Positions 35,701 to 43,966 of a stretch of DNA of 64,000 bases are shown piece after piece. Position numbers and translations under genes: made by a program. Within the stretch, counting starts at the first letter, position 1, and each line of letters starts with the position of its first letter. Where the stretch lies: assembly GCA_017303355.1 (NCBI GenBank), contig JAFLCU010000002.1, positions 57,501-121,500 of the forward strand, read 5' to 3'. Origin of the DNA: Caulobacterales bacterium (GTDB taxonomy: Bacteria > Pseudomonadota > Alphaproteobacteria > Caulobacterales > Aquidulcibacteraceae). The notes beneath the pieces were generated by a model. That model was not told where the DNA came from. It ran no database searches and worked only from the letters and a program-made list of their open reading frames with translations.

Positions 35701-36203
35701 GCTGTGAACATCAAGAACGAATTGTAGGTGATGCCGCCGTCATCATCCTCGGCGATCAACGTACCTGCGGAATTGCGTAGCTCGACATAAGCGTCGGCAA
35801 GCCCGCCGGCCGTCGCCGCCACTGAGAACGTGTAGGTCTGGCCGGCCACCAGCGAGACGCGCACATAGTCCAGGTCGCCGCCATGATTGATCGAGGTGGT
35901 GATGGATTGGCCGATCGTCAGTGACGTCGTAGTGCTGGTGTTGTCGCCAATGTCGTCGCCCAGGAATTGCGGGCCGCCAGTATCGCCATCGAGCAGCGGC
36001 GACACCTGCGCCTCGCCCCAAAGCGGCTTCTTCGCGTCCGTCAGCGCGCAGGCGAGGCAGCCGCAAGCGCTGGCGGCGCCTTCCTCGATTGTATAGGCGG
36101 CCGTCGCCGCAAATGTGCGGGTGAAGGAGATCGCATCGAGCGGCTCGCCGCCGCCGGAGGACCAAAGCTCGCCGCCCCACTGACGCGCCAAAACAGTCCG
36201 CAT
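32760..36203 (-). CDS. Serralysin-like M10 metalloprotease with RTX repeats
   Basis: A 1147-residue secreted zinc protease. Residues 80-195 look like a PPC (pre-peptidase C-terminal) domain. The catalytic zinc motif QVLLHEIGHALGLSHP has His355, Glu356, His359 and His365; the Met-turn Met is at 394 (FTVMSYF). A peptidase M10 C-terminal part and about 500 residues of Ca-binding nonapeptides (GGxGxDxUx: GGAGDDTYIVDN, GNGDDQLTGGDGADTL) follow. About four near-identical 97-residue units (291 bp) lie within them. There is no Sec signal. The ATG at 36203 is preceded by GGAG, seven bases upstream. The neighbouring type I system at 38244-42580 probably exports it. Confidence 0.93.
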   Translation of the reverse strand: MRTVLARQWGGELWSSGGGEPLDAISFTRTFAATAAYTIEEGAASACGCLACALTDAKKPLWGEAQVSPLLDGDTGGPQFLGDDIGDNTSTTTSLTIGQSITTSINHGGDLDYVRVSLVAGQTYTFSVAATAGGLADAYVELRNSAGTLIAEDDDGGITYNSFLMFTATTTGDYYVVARGYDIGSTGGYTLATDAIDTGSTSPTTFTDNGLPYYSWEETAIQITRSGASWASSFGVSTVVTYAFRATSAGMPGDVSGFSTFSAAQIAATEAALAAWAAVANITFVRVGGTGYSDNASVLFGNYSTGEDAAAAFAYLPTTGNTASNSVQGDVWVNNSLSYNANPVIGEYGQQVLLHEIGHALGLSHPGDYNAGDGDPTYPDSVDYYGDTRMFTVMSYFGSTNTGGNVPGYASLAQMYDIAAIQRLYGANLATRTDDTIYGFNSNTGVPQYSLTLATQGALFAVWDGGGNDTLDLSGYSTNSTIDLREESFSTAGPGGNIAFPATFNISIARGVTIENAIGGTGSDTIYGNGAANRLDGGAANDTMRGGAGDDTYIVDNVSDSAIELSNEGVDIVQSSVTFTLGANVENLTLIGSGNNDGTGNASANTLIGNSGNNTLSGLAGADFIQGNAGADTINGGDDNDWLDGGAGGDTIDGGNGVDVAAFGASTSAVILDLQAGTFSGGDAAGDTLTNIEGVSGSAHADNIFGDGNANALFGQNGADFIQGRGGADSVYGGNQNDWLDGGAGGDLIDGGAGTDTAAFGASIAAVNVDLQSGAASGGDAAGDTFVSIENLSGSGHADQLFGNSAANTLWGQAGADFIQGRDGADTIYGGNQNDWLDGGTGADVIDGGDGVDTAAFGASLAAVSVDLQSGAFSGGDATGDTLISIENLSGSGHADQLFGNANANTLFGQNGADFIQGREGADTIYGGNQNDWLDGGAGGDVIDGGDGSDTAAYGASVAAVSVDLQSGVYSGGDAAGDTLISIENLSGSGHADFLYGNASANTLHGQGGADQLFGRGGADILNGGNGDDQLTGGDGADTLNGGAGVDAFIFVSTPGADIDTISDFSVVDDSIWLDSAAFGLAAGTLSAAAFVVGTAASDAAHRIIYNSTTGALFFDADGDGAGAAVQFAQLLTGLSLANSDFIIPGS
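33160..34330. repeat. Tandem 291-bp units inside the RTX gene
   Basis: The minus-strand coding sequence repeats in units of about 291 bp (97 residues), four copies with the leftmost degenerate. The segment coding ADFIQGRxGADTIYGGNQND recurs near 33400-33460, 33690-33750, 33980-34040 and 34270-34330. Adjacent units differ by a few substitutions, mainly at synonymous and Ala/Gly/Ser positions, so the block can contract or expand by recombination. Confidence 0.75.
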
Positions 36204-36620
36204 GCGATTTCTCCGCTACCCAGAATTCCGAATGTATCCCGCCCTTTGGTAGCAAGGGGGCCGCTCTTGGCAAGGCCCGCGATTGAAGGCGCGAAAAGGC
36301 GAGCGAGCCGGACCTGGGATTGGGCAAGCTCTTGCGCGACACCCGCCCAGCTTGGTGCGTTCGACCTCGAAGGAGGGGCTTTGGCGGCGCCGGGCGCGGA
36401 TGTCGCCTCCACTCAAGTAGGCGCCGTCCATGCGCGCTTAAACGCGCCGCCATCGGGAACCCGGTGTCACCAATCTGTGACGTTTTTGTAAGTGTGGCCA
36501 AGGGGTTACGCGCTGCCCTCATATCGAGCAATGCGCCTCATGAAGCGGTGCGCGCGGTTGTCAGAACCGCCCCGGCTTGTTAACCCGACCTTAGAGGCAA
36601 GCAGGGGGAATGTGCGGGTG
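36204..36620. other. 417-base divergent gap, regulatory
   Basis: Separates the RTX protease and CapD-like genes, which read away from each other. No convincing gene is present. Near the right end is a CtrA-like site (36580-36594) and between 36470 and 36510 an AT-richer patch with GACGTTTTTG. An in-frame extension of the right gene to a TTG at 36492 exists but has no family similarity. Confidence 0.5.
36580..36594 (+). promoter_or_regulatory. Candidate CtrA-type box TTAA-N7-TTAG
   Basis: TTAACCCGACCTTAG matches the CtrA consensus TTAA-N7-TTAA in seven of eight fixed bases, 27 bases before the ATG of the CapD-like gene. CtrA controls polar development genes in Caulobacterales. A random match cannot be excluded. 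Confidence 0.35.
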
Positions 36621-37700
36621 ATGAGATCGTTCCCGCTTTCGCGTAAAGAGGTCGAGTTTGACCTCGCCACCTTGCGCGCCTTCTATGCCGGCAAGCGTGT
36701 CCTGATCACCGGCGCGGCGGGGAGCGTGGGCTCCGCATTGGCGCACCGTTTGGCCGAGCTGGGCTGCGCCCATATCGCCATGCTCGATCAGTTCGATCAC
36801 GGTTTGATTGAGGTGGTGGAAGGCGTTCGCCGCCTCGCGCCGTCCGCGCAAGTAACTGAAGCGCTGTGCGATATTCGCGATCAAGCGCGCCTGGGCGTTT
36901 GGATGCGCCGCGTGGCGCCTGACGTCGTGATCCATTCGGCGGCGCTGAAGCACGTGCATCTGGGTGAGCGCCACCCTATCGAATGCGTGATCACCAATCT
37001 CATCGGCGTGCGCAATGTCGTGGAGGCCGCGGCCGCCGCCGGCGCGTCGCATTTCATGCTGGTGTCGACCGACAAGGCCGCCGCGCCCGTCTGCGTGATG
37101 GGCGCGACCAAGCGCTTGGCCGAACTCTACCTGATGGGGTTCGCACAAGAGAACGATACGCCGATGCAGCTGAAATCGGTGCGCTTCGGCAATGTGTGGG
37201 GCAGCCAGGGCTCTGTCCTGCCGCGCTTCGCCGCGCAGATCGAAGCGGGCGGCCCAGTCGAGATCACACACACCGATATGAAGCGCTTCTTCATGACCGA
37301 CCGGGAGGCCGTGGGCTTGATCCTGAGCGTCGCCGCGCTTGATCAGCCGGACGCCGAAGGCGCCTTTTTCATGGAAATGGGCGATCAGAAATCCATCGTC
37401 GACATCGCCAAGGATATGATCGCGCGCTCTGGCCACAAGGACATCGAAATCAAGATCACGGGCTTGCGTCCCGGCGAAAAGCTCGGCGAGCAATTGTTCG
37501 ACGACAACGAGGTCGTGAGTTCAAGCGCGCTTCCGGGCATTTTTCGCGTCGCGCCGCACTCGGTGGATGCGTATCTCAATTCAGCCGATGTCGCGCACAT
37601 CGAAACCATGGCGCGCACGCTGGACGACGCCGTCGTACGCCAGCGCATTTTCGCGCAGCTCGATGAGCGTCTGCACCGCGAAGATTTGGCTGCCAGCTGA
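36621..37700 (+). CDS. Polysaccharide biosynthesis dehydratase/epimerase (CapD/FlaA1-like)
   Basis: A 359-residue SDR protein of the Polysacc_synt_2 family. VLITGAAGSVGSALAHRLAE (about residue 26) binds NAD. STDKAAAPVCVMGATKRLAE (about 155) is the family's active-site block, with Asp-Lys and the MGATKR lysine. SVRFGNVWGSQGSVLPRF follows. It matches short UDP-GlcNAc 4,6-dehydratase or 5-inverting forms (FlaA1, WbpM C-terminal half, CapD) and lacks the N-terminal membrane helices of WbpM. The product would be a UDP-4-keto-6-deoxy hexosamine. Start chosen at the ATG after AGGGGG; GTG at 36618 is possible. It is divergent from the protease gene. Confidence 0.85.
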   Translation: MRSFPLSRKEVEFDLATLRAFYAGKRVLITGAAGSVGSALAHRLAELGCAHIAMLDQFDHGLIEVVEGVRRLAPSAQVTEALCDIRDQARLGVWMRRVAPDVVIHSAALKHVHLGERHPIECVITNLIGVRNVVEAAAAAGASHFMLVSTDKAAAPVCVMGATKRLAELYLMGFAQENDTPMQLKSVRFGNVWGSQGSVLPRFAAQIEAGGPVEITHTDMKRFFMTDREAVGLILSVAALDQPDAEGAFFMEMGDQKSIVDIAKDMIARSGHKDIEIKITGLRPGEKLGEQLFDDNEVVSSSALPGIFRVAPHSVDAYLNSADVAHIETMARTLDDAVVRQRIFAQLDERLHREDLAAS

Positions 37701-37704
37701 CGCC

Positions 37705-38232
37705 TTAGTGTCCCTCGAAGGCGCAGAGAGCTTCAACATTCAGTCCCATTGCGCGCAAGTGATCCGCGCCGCCCAGCTCAGGCAGATCGATCACGAAACT
37801 CGCACCGACGGCGCGTGCCCCAAGCTTGCCGATCAGCTGAAGTGCGGCGACCGCCGTGCCGCCCGTGGCGATCAGATCATCGACCAGCAGCACGTTTTCG
37901 CCCGTAGCCATCGCGTCTTCATGAACCTCCATCGTGTCGGTCCCGTACTCGAGCGCGTAATCCTGCGCCATCGTACGCCACGGCAATTTGCCCTTCTTGC
38001 GCACCGGCACGAAGCCAACGCTCAATTGGTGCGCGACAGCGCCACCTAGGATGAAGCCGCGCGCCTCGATGCCGGCCACCTTGTCGATGCGCACGCCCGC
38101 ATAGGGCTGCACCAGTCGGTCCACCACGGTGCGGAACGCGCGCGCATTGCCCAGCAATGTGGTGATGTCGCGAAACATGATGCCGGGCTTGGGATAGTCC
38201 GGGATGGTGCGGATGGCGGCTTTGATATCCAT
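37705..38232 (-). CDS. apt: Adenine phosphoribosyltransferase
   Basis: Salvages adenine to AMP using PRPP. The 175-residue protein begins [20 protein letters not shown] and has [20 protein letters not shown] (about 53) and the PRPP loop [14 protein letters not shown] (about 113), both exact family forms. It is 11 bases downstream of tolC on the same strand, so it may be read from the secretion-system transcript, an unexplained pairing. It converges with the CapD-like gene, four bases apart. Confidence 0.95.
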   Translation of the reverse strand: MDIKAAIRTIPDYPKPGIMFRDITTLLGNARAFRTVVDRLVQPYAGVRIDKVAGIEARGFILGGAVAHQLSVGFVPVRKKGKLPWRTMAQDYALEYGTDTMEVHEDAMATGENVLLVDDLIATGGTAVAALQLIGKLGARAVGASFVIDLPELGGADHLRAMGLNVEALCAFEGH

Positions 38233-38243
38233 GCCGCCCGATT

Positions 38244-39536
38244 CTATTGAGCTTCGCGTGTCGCGGGAAGGGTGAGTTGGCCAGTCGAGGCCAGCAGCGC
38301 GTACGATGCGAACGTCGCTTCGGCCTCGGCGCGCGCGCGCCCGATCAGCGTCTCGCGCGCCTCTTCTTGCGCGTTCAGCACATCAAGCGTTGAGCGCAGG
38401 CCCAGGCCGCGTTCGCGCTCGGCGCCGCGCACGGCCATGTCGCTTGCGTCCACTTGCTGTTGCGCGGCCGCCAGCACATCGCGCCCCGCCACCAGCCCGT
38501 TCCAGCTGCGCGTGACTTCGGCGATAATTTCGCGGCGCTGCGCTTCGGTGCGCGCCTCCGCACGATCGACATTGATCCGGCTTTGGCGCGTGCGCGACCA
38601 GGCCAGGCCGCCTTCAAACAACGGCACCGAAACCGTGGCGACCGCGCTTGAGCTTTCGCGATAATCGTTCTCGGCGTTGCTGTCTTCCGCGGTTTCGAAC
38701 CGGCCGGTCACCGAAAGCTGTGGCAGCAGCGCCGCGCGCTCGATGGTCACGCGGGCGCGCGCCGCGCGTTCGCTTGAGCGCGCCGCCAGAATTTGCGGAT
38801 GCGTGGTTTCGGCGATGCGCAGCGCGTCTTCCAGCGACGTCGGCGTCTCCGGCGGCGTCGAGATTGGCTCCAAAGCTTCCGGCGGCTGGCCTACGATTTC
38901 CTCATATCTTGCCCGCGAGCGTTCAAGCTCGGCGCGCGCCCGCGAAAGTGCCGCACGCGCGCCCGCCAGCCGCGTTTCGGCCTGCGCCACGTCGGTGCGG
39001 CTCACTTCGCCAACCTGCAGCCGGCGTTGCGTGCCGCTGAGCTGGCTTTCGAGGCCGACCACATGATCCTCGCGCAGGCGCAAAATCTCACTGTCGCGCC
39101 GCACGCTCAGATACGCTTCCACCGCGAACAACAGAATATCCTGCTCGGTGGCGCGATATTGGTGGCGCGCGGTTTCGTGCTCCGCGCGCGCAAGCCGCGA
39201 TTGGCCGCCGCGCCGCCCGCCCGTGTAAAGGCGCTGTGTGAGATCGACATTCGTGGTCGCGGGATTGAGTTCTGCTTCGCGCGTCGAGGGGCCGAAAATC
39301 GACTCCGTCTCCGTCATCAATTCTTGCGCGCCATAGGTGCCGGTGACGCCCAGCGTCGGCAGATAATTCGCCGCCGCTTGCACACGGCCCTCGCGCGCCG
39401 CGCGAACGGCCAAGCGCGCATCCTCGAGATTGGGATTGTTGCGATGCGCGGCCGCCATCGCGTCTTCCACCGTGTCGGCGAGGGCGGCGCCCGGGGTCAG
39501 TAGGCCAAGCGCCAGGAGGGGGAGCAAGCGGCGCAT
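38244..39536 (-). CDS. TolC-family outer-membrane protein of a type I system
   Basis: A 430-residue outer-membrane tunnel protein. [20 protein letters not shown] is a Sec signal cleaved before [20 protein letters not shown], and repeated OEP signatures are visible: [20 protein letters not shown] (about 95) and [20 protein letters not shown] (about 300). The long helical repeats [20 protein letters not shown] and [20 protein letters not shown] build the barrel-tunnel. It is third of the T1SS operon, three bases after the HlyD gene. In Caulobacter the equivalent (RsaF) exports the S-layer protein. Confidence 0.9.
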   Translation of the reverse strand: MRRLLPLLALGLLTPGAALADTVEDAMAAAHRNNPNLEDARLAVRAAREGRVQAAANYLPTLGVTGTYGAQELMTETESIFGPSTREAELNPATTNVDLTQRLYTGGRRGGQSRLARAEHETARHQYRATEQDILLFAVEAYLSVRRDSEILRLREDHVVGLESQLSGTQRRLQVGEVSRTDVAQAETRLAGARAALSRARAELERSRARYEEIVGQPPEALEPISTPPETPTSLEDALRIAETTHPQILAARSSERAARARVTIERAALLPQLSVTGRFETAEDSNAENDYRESSSAVATVSVPLFEGGLAWSRTRQSRINVDRAEARTEAQRREIIAEVTRSWNGLVAGRDVLAAAQQQVDASDMAVRGAERERGLGLRSTLDVLNAQEEARETLIGRARAEAEATFASYALLASTGQLTLPATREAQ

Positions 39537-39539
39537 GTT

Positions 39540-40790
39540 TCATTCCTCGCGCAGCGAACGCCAAAGCGACTGGTTCAGCGGTTCAAGCAAGTATTGCAGC
39601 GCGGTGCGTTTGCGCGTGGGCACGATCACTTGCGCCGGCAGGCCGGCGCGCAGGCTGCGCGTGGTTTCGCCTTGCTCGGTGATGAGTGCGAGCTCCTCGG
39701 CCGGCACGGCGACCTGCATAAGAAAATAACCTTGCCCGTCGCGCTCATCGGTGAAGCGGTCGGCCGAAACGGTACGCACTTCGCCATGCACGATCGGCAT
39801 GTCGCGTCCGCTAAACGCGGTGATGCGCACTTCCGTTTCTTGGCCGGCGGCAAGGTTATCGGCATCCTCGGGTCGCACGCGCGCTTCGATGATCAATTCC
39901 TGATCCTGCGGCACCACGTCGAGCACGCGTTCGCCCGCGCGGATCACGCCGCCCACCGTATGCACCGTAAGCCCCACGATCGTGCCGTCCGCCGGCGCGC
40001 GCAGCCGCGTCAGCTCCAGCCGTTCGCGCGCGCCGGCCAGTTGCGGCGAGAGTTCCGCCAAGCGCGCATCGACCTCGCGCAGATCCTCGTAGCGCTCCTG
40101 CTGCGTCGAGGCGATCAGCGACGTAAGTTCCGAACGCCGGCCTTGCATCTCCGCCAAATTGCGCTCCAGCGCGCGCACGCGCGTCATCGGCACCAATTGT
40201 TCGGCGGCGAGTTCACGCATGCCGGCGAGTTCTTCCTGCAGCAAAGCTTCCTGGCGCCCGAGTGCGGCGACCTCGCCGCGATAGCCGGCGATACGCGCAT
40301 CGAACGGGCTCCACGCGCCGCTGCGCGCTTCTTGGCGATGGCGCTCGAAGGCGGCGTCCGCGACGGCGCGGTCATCGGGCGTGAGCGCCGCCCATTCCGC
40401 TGGCGGCCGCAAATCGCGCGCGCCGGTTTGCTCGGCCGTGAGACGCGCCCGTTGCATCTGCAGATCGAACACTTGGCTCAGCAACGCTTGCTCCTGCGCC
40501 ACCAATTCCGGCGAGCCGAGTTCGATCAAGATCTGCCCGCGTCGCACCTCATCGCCTTCAGCGACATTCAAGCGCGAAACCACCCCGCCATCGCGATGCT
40601 GCACCGTCTGGCGATTGCCCGACACCACGACCACGCCCGGCGCCACCACCGCCGCGTCCAACGGCGCGAGTGCCGCCCAGCCGCCAAAGCCGACGAAAAA
40701 CACAGCCAGTGCGATCAAGCCGGCGCGGATTTCGCCCCTGCCGGAATCCGCGTCCGCGGCCGTTTGCGTTTGCAGCGCATCGATGCTCAT
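39540..40790 (-). CDS. HlyD-family type I secretion adaptor
   Basis: A 416-residue membrane fusion protein. One membrane helix (about 23-45, GLIALAVFFVGFGGWAALAP) is followed by the lipoyl-like hairpin VVVVSGNRQTVQHRDGGVVS, a helical hairpin of about 200 residues (EQALLSQVFDLQMQRARLTA to LRAPADGTIVGLTVHTVGGV) and a C-terminal beta-barrel with YFLMQVAVPAEELAL. This is the PrtE/LapC-like form. It overlaps the ATPase gene by four bases (ATGA) and is followed by the tolC-like gene after three bases. Confidence 0.92.
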   Translation of the reverse strand: MSIDALQTQTAADADSGRGEIRAGLIALAVFFVGFGGWAALAPLDAAVVAPGVVVVSGNRQTVQHRDGGVVSRLNVAEGDEVRRGQILIELGSPELVAQEQALLSQVFDLQMQRARLTAEQTGARDLRPPAEWAALTPDDRAVADAAFERHRQEARSGAWSPFDARIAGYRGEVAALGRQEALLQEELAGMRELAAEQLVPMTRVRALERNLAEMQGRRSELTSLIASTQQERYEDLREVDARLAELSPQLAGARERLELTRLRAPADGTIVGLTVHTVGGVIRAGERVLDVVPQDQELIIEARVRPEDADNLAAGQETEVRITAFSGRDMPIVHGEVRTVSADRFTDERDGQGYFLMQVAVPAEELALITEQGETTRSLRAGLPAQVIVPTRKRTALQYLLEPLNQSLWRSLREE

Positions 40791-42580
40791 GAGCGCGCCT
40801 CGCTGGCTTCACCGGACGCGGCGACGGGGCGGGGGCCCGGGTTCATCTTCGCCACCACCTGATCGCGCGGGCCATACATTTCGATACGGCCGTCGCGCAT
40901 GAAGAGCAGCTTGTTGGCGATGCTCATGAAGCCGGCGCGATGCGCGACTACGAATGTGCATGCGCCACGCGCGCTCGCCGCGCGCAGCGCGTTGACCAGC
41001 GCTTGCTCGCCATCCGAATCCAAATGCGCGTTTGGCTCATCCAGCGCCAGCAGCACCGGATCGCCGTAAAGCGCGCGCGCCAAGCCAATGCGTTGCGCCT
41101 GGCCCGCCGAAAGCCCGCGACCGTTGCGGCCGATCTCGGTGTCGTAGCCTTGCGGAAGCGTGAGGATCAGTTCGTGTACGCCCGCCGCGCGCGCCGCCGC
41201 CACGATCTTTGCGTGCGCGTGATCGCGATCGGCTTTGTCGAAGCGTGAGATGTTCTCGCCGATCGTGCCGGCGAACAGCGCCACGTCCTGCGGCAGGTAG
41301 CCGATATAAGGCCCAAGCCGATCCGGCTGCCAATCCGTGAGCTTGGCGCCATCGATGCGTACGGCGCCAACATCGGGCGCGGCGGCGCCCGCAATCATGC
41401 GCACGAGCGTCGTCTTGCCCGCGCCGCTGGGGCCGACGATGCCGATAATGTCGCCAGGCTCTGCGCGGAGGCTTGCGCCCATCAGAAGGAACCGATCGCT
41501 GCCGGGCGCCTTCACGCACACGTTCTCCAGCGCCACGACGCCGCGCGGCGGCGGCAGCGCCGTAAACTCACGTTCGATCTCTTGGGTTTTCAGTACGCGG
41601 TTCAGCACGCCATAGGCCTGAAAGCCTTGTTCGATCTGACGCCAGGCGCCGACGATCAGTTCCAGCGGCGCGAATGCGCGCGCGGCCAGGATCGAAGCGG
41701 CGATAATGCCGCCGGCGGAGATTTCCTGTTGCAGCGCCAGGAATGCGCCCAAGCCCAGCGCCGCCGATTGCAGAATGAGGCGCACGAATTTCGTGGACGC
41801 AGTGTAGGTCGCGCCCATCCGGCCGGCGTCATTCACGCCTTCCAGCATCGCCGCGCGCGCCGCCAATTGGCGCTCCACCAGCACGCCCTGCATGCCCAGC
41901 GCGCGCGCCGTTTCGCCTTGAGCGGCGTCGCTTTGCTGCAGCTGATACATGGCGCCGGCGCTTTGTTCGCTGGCGCGCATCGCCTTGTGCGTCATGCGCT
42001 GATTGAGGAAGGCAAGGCCCACCAGCGTTGCGCCGCCCAACAACGTGAGCATGCCGAGCCACGGATGGATCAGAAAGCAGACGCCGATATAAACCGGCGC
42101 CCAAGGCGCATCGATCGCGGCGAGCGCCGGCTGGCCTGACATGGCGCCGCGCAACGTATCGAACTCGCGCACGATCTGCGCTTGGCCGGCGGCCTGGCGG
42201 CCTTCGCGTTGCAGCGCCGCCATCAGCACGTGCGGCGCGGCGATCCGATCAAAGCGCTTCGACATCGCCAGCAACAAGCGCACGCGCACGGTGTCGAGGA
42301 AGGCGAGCACGCCCAGCGCCGCCAGCAGCACCACCGAAATATAGACCAGCGTCAGCAGCCCGCCCGACACGAGCACGCGGTCATAGACCTGCAGCATGTA
42401 GATGGACGGCGCGAGATAGAGCAGGTTGAGCGCGGCGCTGAACAGCGCCACGTAGCCGATGTGGCGCCGGCAGGCGCGCAACGCGTCGCGCAGCACGGTC
42501 GCGCTCGCTTCTCCGCCGTTCCGATCGGTCACCCGCGTCCCCAAGCTTTTGGCCGTTTGGCCCGGGTTTTTATAAAGCAT
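40787..42580 (-). CDS. Type I secretion ABC permease/ATPase (PrtD type)
   Basis: A 597-residue exporter with five or six membrane spans (about 40-300) and a C-terminal ATPase (about 345-585). Walker A is GPSGAGKTT (about 383), the signature LSAGQAQRIGLARALYG and Walker B LLALDEPNAHLD are in place, and VAHRAGFMSIANKLLFM holds the switch His. It lacks the C39 peptidase domain of bacteriocin exporters, as in PrtD/RsaD-type systems for RTX proteins. First gene of the T1SS operon. The likely substrate is the RTX protease at 32760-36203. Confidence 0.93.
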   Translation of the reverse strand: MLYKNPGQTAKSLGTRVTDRNGGEASATVLRDALRACRRHIGYVALFSAALNLLYLAPSIYMLQVYDRVLVSGGLLTLVYISVVLLAALGVLAFLDTVRVRLLLAMSKRFDRIAAPHVLMAALQREGRQAAGQAQIVREFDTLRGAMSGQPALAAIDAPWAPVYIGVCFLIHPWLGMLTLLGGATLVGLAFLNQRMTHKAMRASEQSAGAMYQLQQSDAAQGETARALGMQGVLVERQLAARAAMLEGVNDAGRMGATYTASTKFVRLILQSAALGLGAFLALQQEISAGGIIAASILAARAFAPLELIVGAWRQIEQGFQAYGVLNRVLKTQEIEREFTALPPPRGVVALENVCVKAPGSDRFLLMGASLRAEPGDIIGIVGPSGAGKTTLVRMIAGAAAPDVGAVRIDGAKLTDWQPDRLGPYIGYLPQDVALFAGTIGENISRFDKADRDHAHAKIVAAARAAGVHELILTLPQGYDTEIGRNGRGLSAGQAQRIGLARALYGDPVLLALDEPNAHLDSDGEQALVNALRAASARGACTFVVAHRAGFMSIANKLLFMRDGRIEMYGPRDQVVAKMNPGPRPVAASGEASEARS

Positions 42581-42631
42581 CGAAACGACTTAGCCAGGAG
42601 CCCCGACAGCCGCCGGGCGAGCAAAATCGCC

Positions 42632-42655
42632 TCCGCCGCCCTCAAAGGCGGCGGA
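42632..42655 (-). terminator. Perfect 9-bp hairpin between operons
   Basis: TCCGCCGCC and GGCGGCGGA are separated by six bases. It lies between the aminotransferase stop (42682) and the T1SS start (42580), on the same strand. No T-run follows, so it could be a weak terminator or an mRNA-stabilising stem. Confidence 0.4.
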
Positions 42656-42681
42656 TTAAGGCTTCGTCATTGCCATGGTTA

Positions 42682-43812
42682 TCAGCCCCCGGCGCGCGCG
42701 AAGTCGCGGATGGCGTTGGCGATTTTGGTTTGCGTCTGGCCGTCGAGATAGGGGTGCATGGGCAGCGCCAGCACGCGATGAGCGATGTCTTCGCTCACCT
42801 TCAGGCCGCCCGCGCCAACGGGGAAGCTCTCGTACGCTGTCTGCTTATGCAGCGGCTTGGGGTAATATTGCGCCGTCGGCACGCCGGCTTCACGCAGATG
42901 CGCGGCCAGCGCATCGCGCGCCTCGTGCTCGACCACGTACTGCGCCCAGGTCGAAACGCCGCCTTCGATCACTTTCGGTGTCTTCACCAGGCCTTCGAGC
43001 ATCTGCGCGTAGCGGCTGGCGACCTCGTTCCGTGCGCGGATTTCGTCGGCGAAGATCGCGAGCTTTTCGATCAGGATCGCCGCTTGGATCGTGTCCAGAC
43101 GCGAATTCATGCCGATGCGCGCACAATTGTATTTGTCGTCGCCGCTGGCGCCGTGGAAGGCGATCGAGCGCATCAGCACGGTTTCCGCGTCATCATTTGA
43201 GAGCGTCGCGCCGCCGTCGCCGTAGCAGCCCAGCGGCTTGGCCGGGAAGAACGATGTGGTCGCTGCGTCCGCCCAATGCATCGGGTGCAAGCCGGCGAGC
43301 GTGCAGCCATAGCCTTGCGCGCTATCGGCGATCAGCCTCAGCCCCTCACGCTTACAGATCGCGCTGATCGCCGCATAATCCGCCGGTTGGCCGAACAGAT
43401 CGACGGCGATCACGACCTTCGGATTGAGTTTGCCGGCCTTCTTCACGCCCGCGATCGCGGCTTCGAGCGAAGCTGGGTCCATGTTGTAGGTGTCGGGCAG
43501 CACATCGACGAACACGGGCGTCGCTTGCACCCACGGCACGATCTCCGCCGTCGCCGCGAAGGTGAAGGACGGGCAGAACACCGCGTCGCCCTCGCCGACA
43601 CCCCACGCCCAGAGCGGCAGCACGAGCGCGTCGGTGCCGTTGGCGTTGGCGACGCAATGCTTGGCGCCGCCAAACGCGGCGAGCTGACCCTCAAGCGTTT
43701 TTACTTCCGGGCCAAAGATGAATTGGCCATGCGCCAGCACGCGCGCGACCGCTGCGTCGATCTTGTCGGCAATGCGCGCGCGTTGCGCTTGCAGGTCGAT
43801 GAAGGGGATCAT
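42682..43812 (-). CDS. DegT/DnrJ/EryC1/StrS aminotransferase (WbpE-like)
   Basis: A 376-residue PLP-dependent sugar aminotransferase. IPFIDLQAQRARIADKIDAA opens it as in WbpE/WlbC-type enzymes. GTDALVLPLWAWGVGEGDAV and DSAQGYGCT (PLP-contacting Asp) are followed by the PLP lysine in TTSFFPAKPLGCYGDGGA (about residue 187). It transfers amino groups from glutamate to keto-sugar nucleotides, giving amino sugars such as 3-amino-GlcNAcA. With the Gfo/Idh gene upstream it could form a C-3 oxidise-then-aminate pair, as WbpB and WbpE do. 154 bases containing a repeat separate it from that gene. Confidence 0.88.
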   Translation of the reverse strand: MIPFIDLQAQRARIADKIDAAVARVLAHGQFIFGPEVKTLEGQLAAFGGAKHCVANANGTDALVLPLWAWGVGEGDAVFCPSFTFAATAEIVPWVQATPVFVDVLPDTYNMDPASLEAAIAGVKKAGKLNPKVVIAVDLFGQPADYAAISAICKREGLRLIADSAQGYGCTLAGLHPMHWADAATTSFFPAKPLGCYGDGGATLSNDDAETVLMRSIAFHGASGDDKYNCARIGMNSRLDTIQAAILIEKLAIFADEIRARNEVASRYAQMLEGLVKTPKVIEGGVSTWAQYVVEHEARDALAAHLREAGVPTAQYYPKPLHKQTAYESFPVGAGGLKVSEDIAHRVLALPMHPYLDGQTQTKIANAIRDFARAGG

Positions 43813-43845
43813 GGTCTTATTCCGTACTTTGGCAGTGAACTATTT

Positions 43846-43948
43846 CGTCATTCCGGACGCGCGAAGCGCGATCCGGAACCCAGGGGCCAACGCAGCGTCG
43901 CTTGCCCTGGGTTCCGGGTTCTCCGCTACGCGGAGCCCCGGAATGACG
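43846..43948. repeat. 103-bp palindromic repeat, CGTCATTCCGG family, copy 1
   Basis: CGTCATTCCGG at the left is inverted as CCGGAATGACG at the right. Inside are the nested palindromes GCGCGAAGCGC and CCCAGG...CCTGGG. A closely related unit at 46735-46838 shares the layout. Such elements are abundant in alphaproteobacterial genomes and usually lie between genes. Confidence 0.8.
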
Positions 43949-43966
43949 AGGGTGAGTGCGTTTGAG

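Noticed and set aside
32760-36203. The RTX protein as an S-layer protein
   Set aside because: A complete M10 zinc motif and Met-turn indicate a protease. RTX repeats and T1SS are shared with S-layer proteins but do not define one.
36492-36620. N-terminal extension of the CapD-like protein
   Set aside because: The extra 43 residues are Arg/Pro-rich and unlike the family, and the ribosome site AGGGGG lies just before the chosen start.
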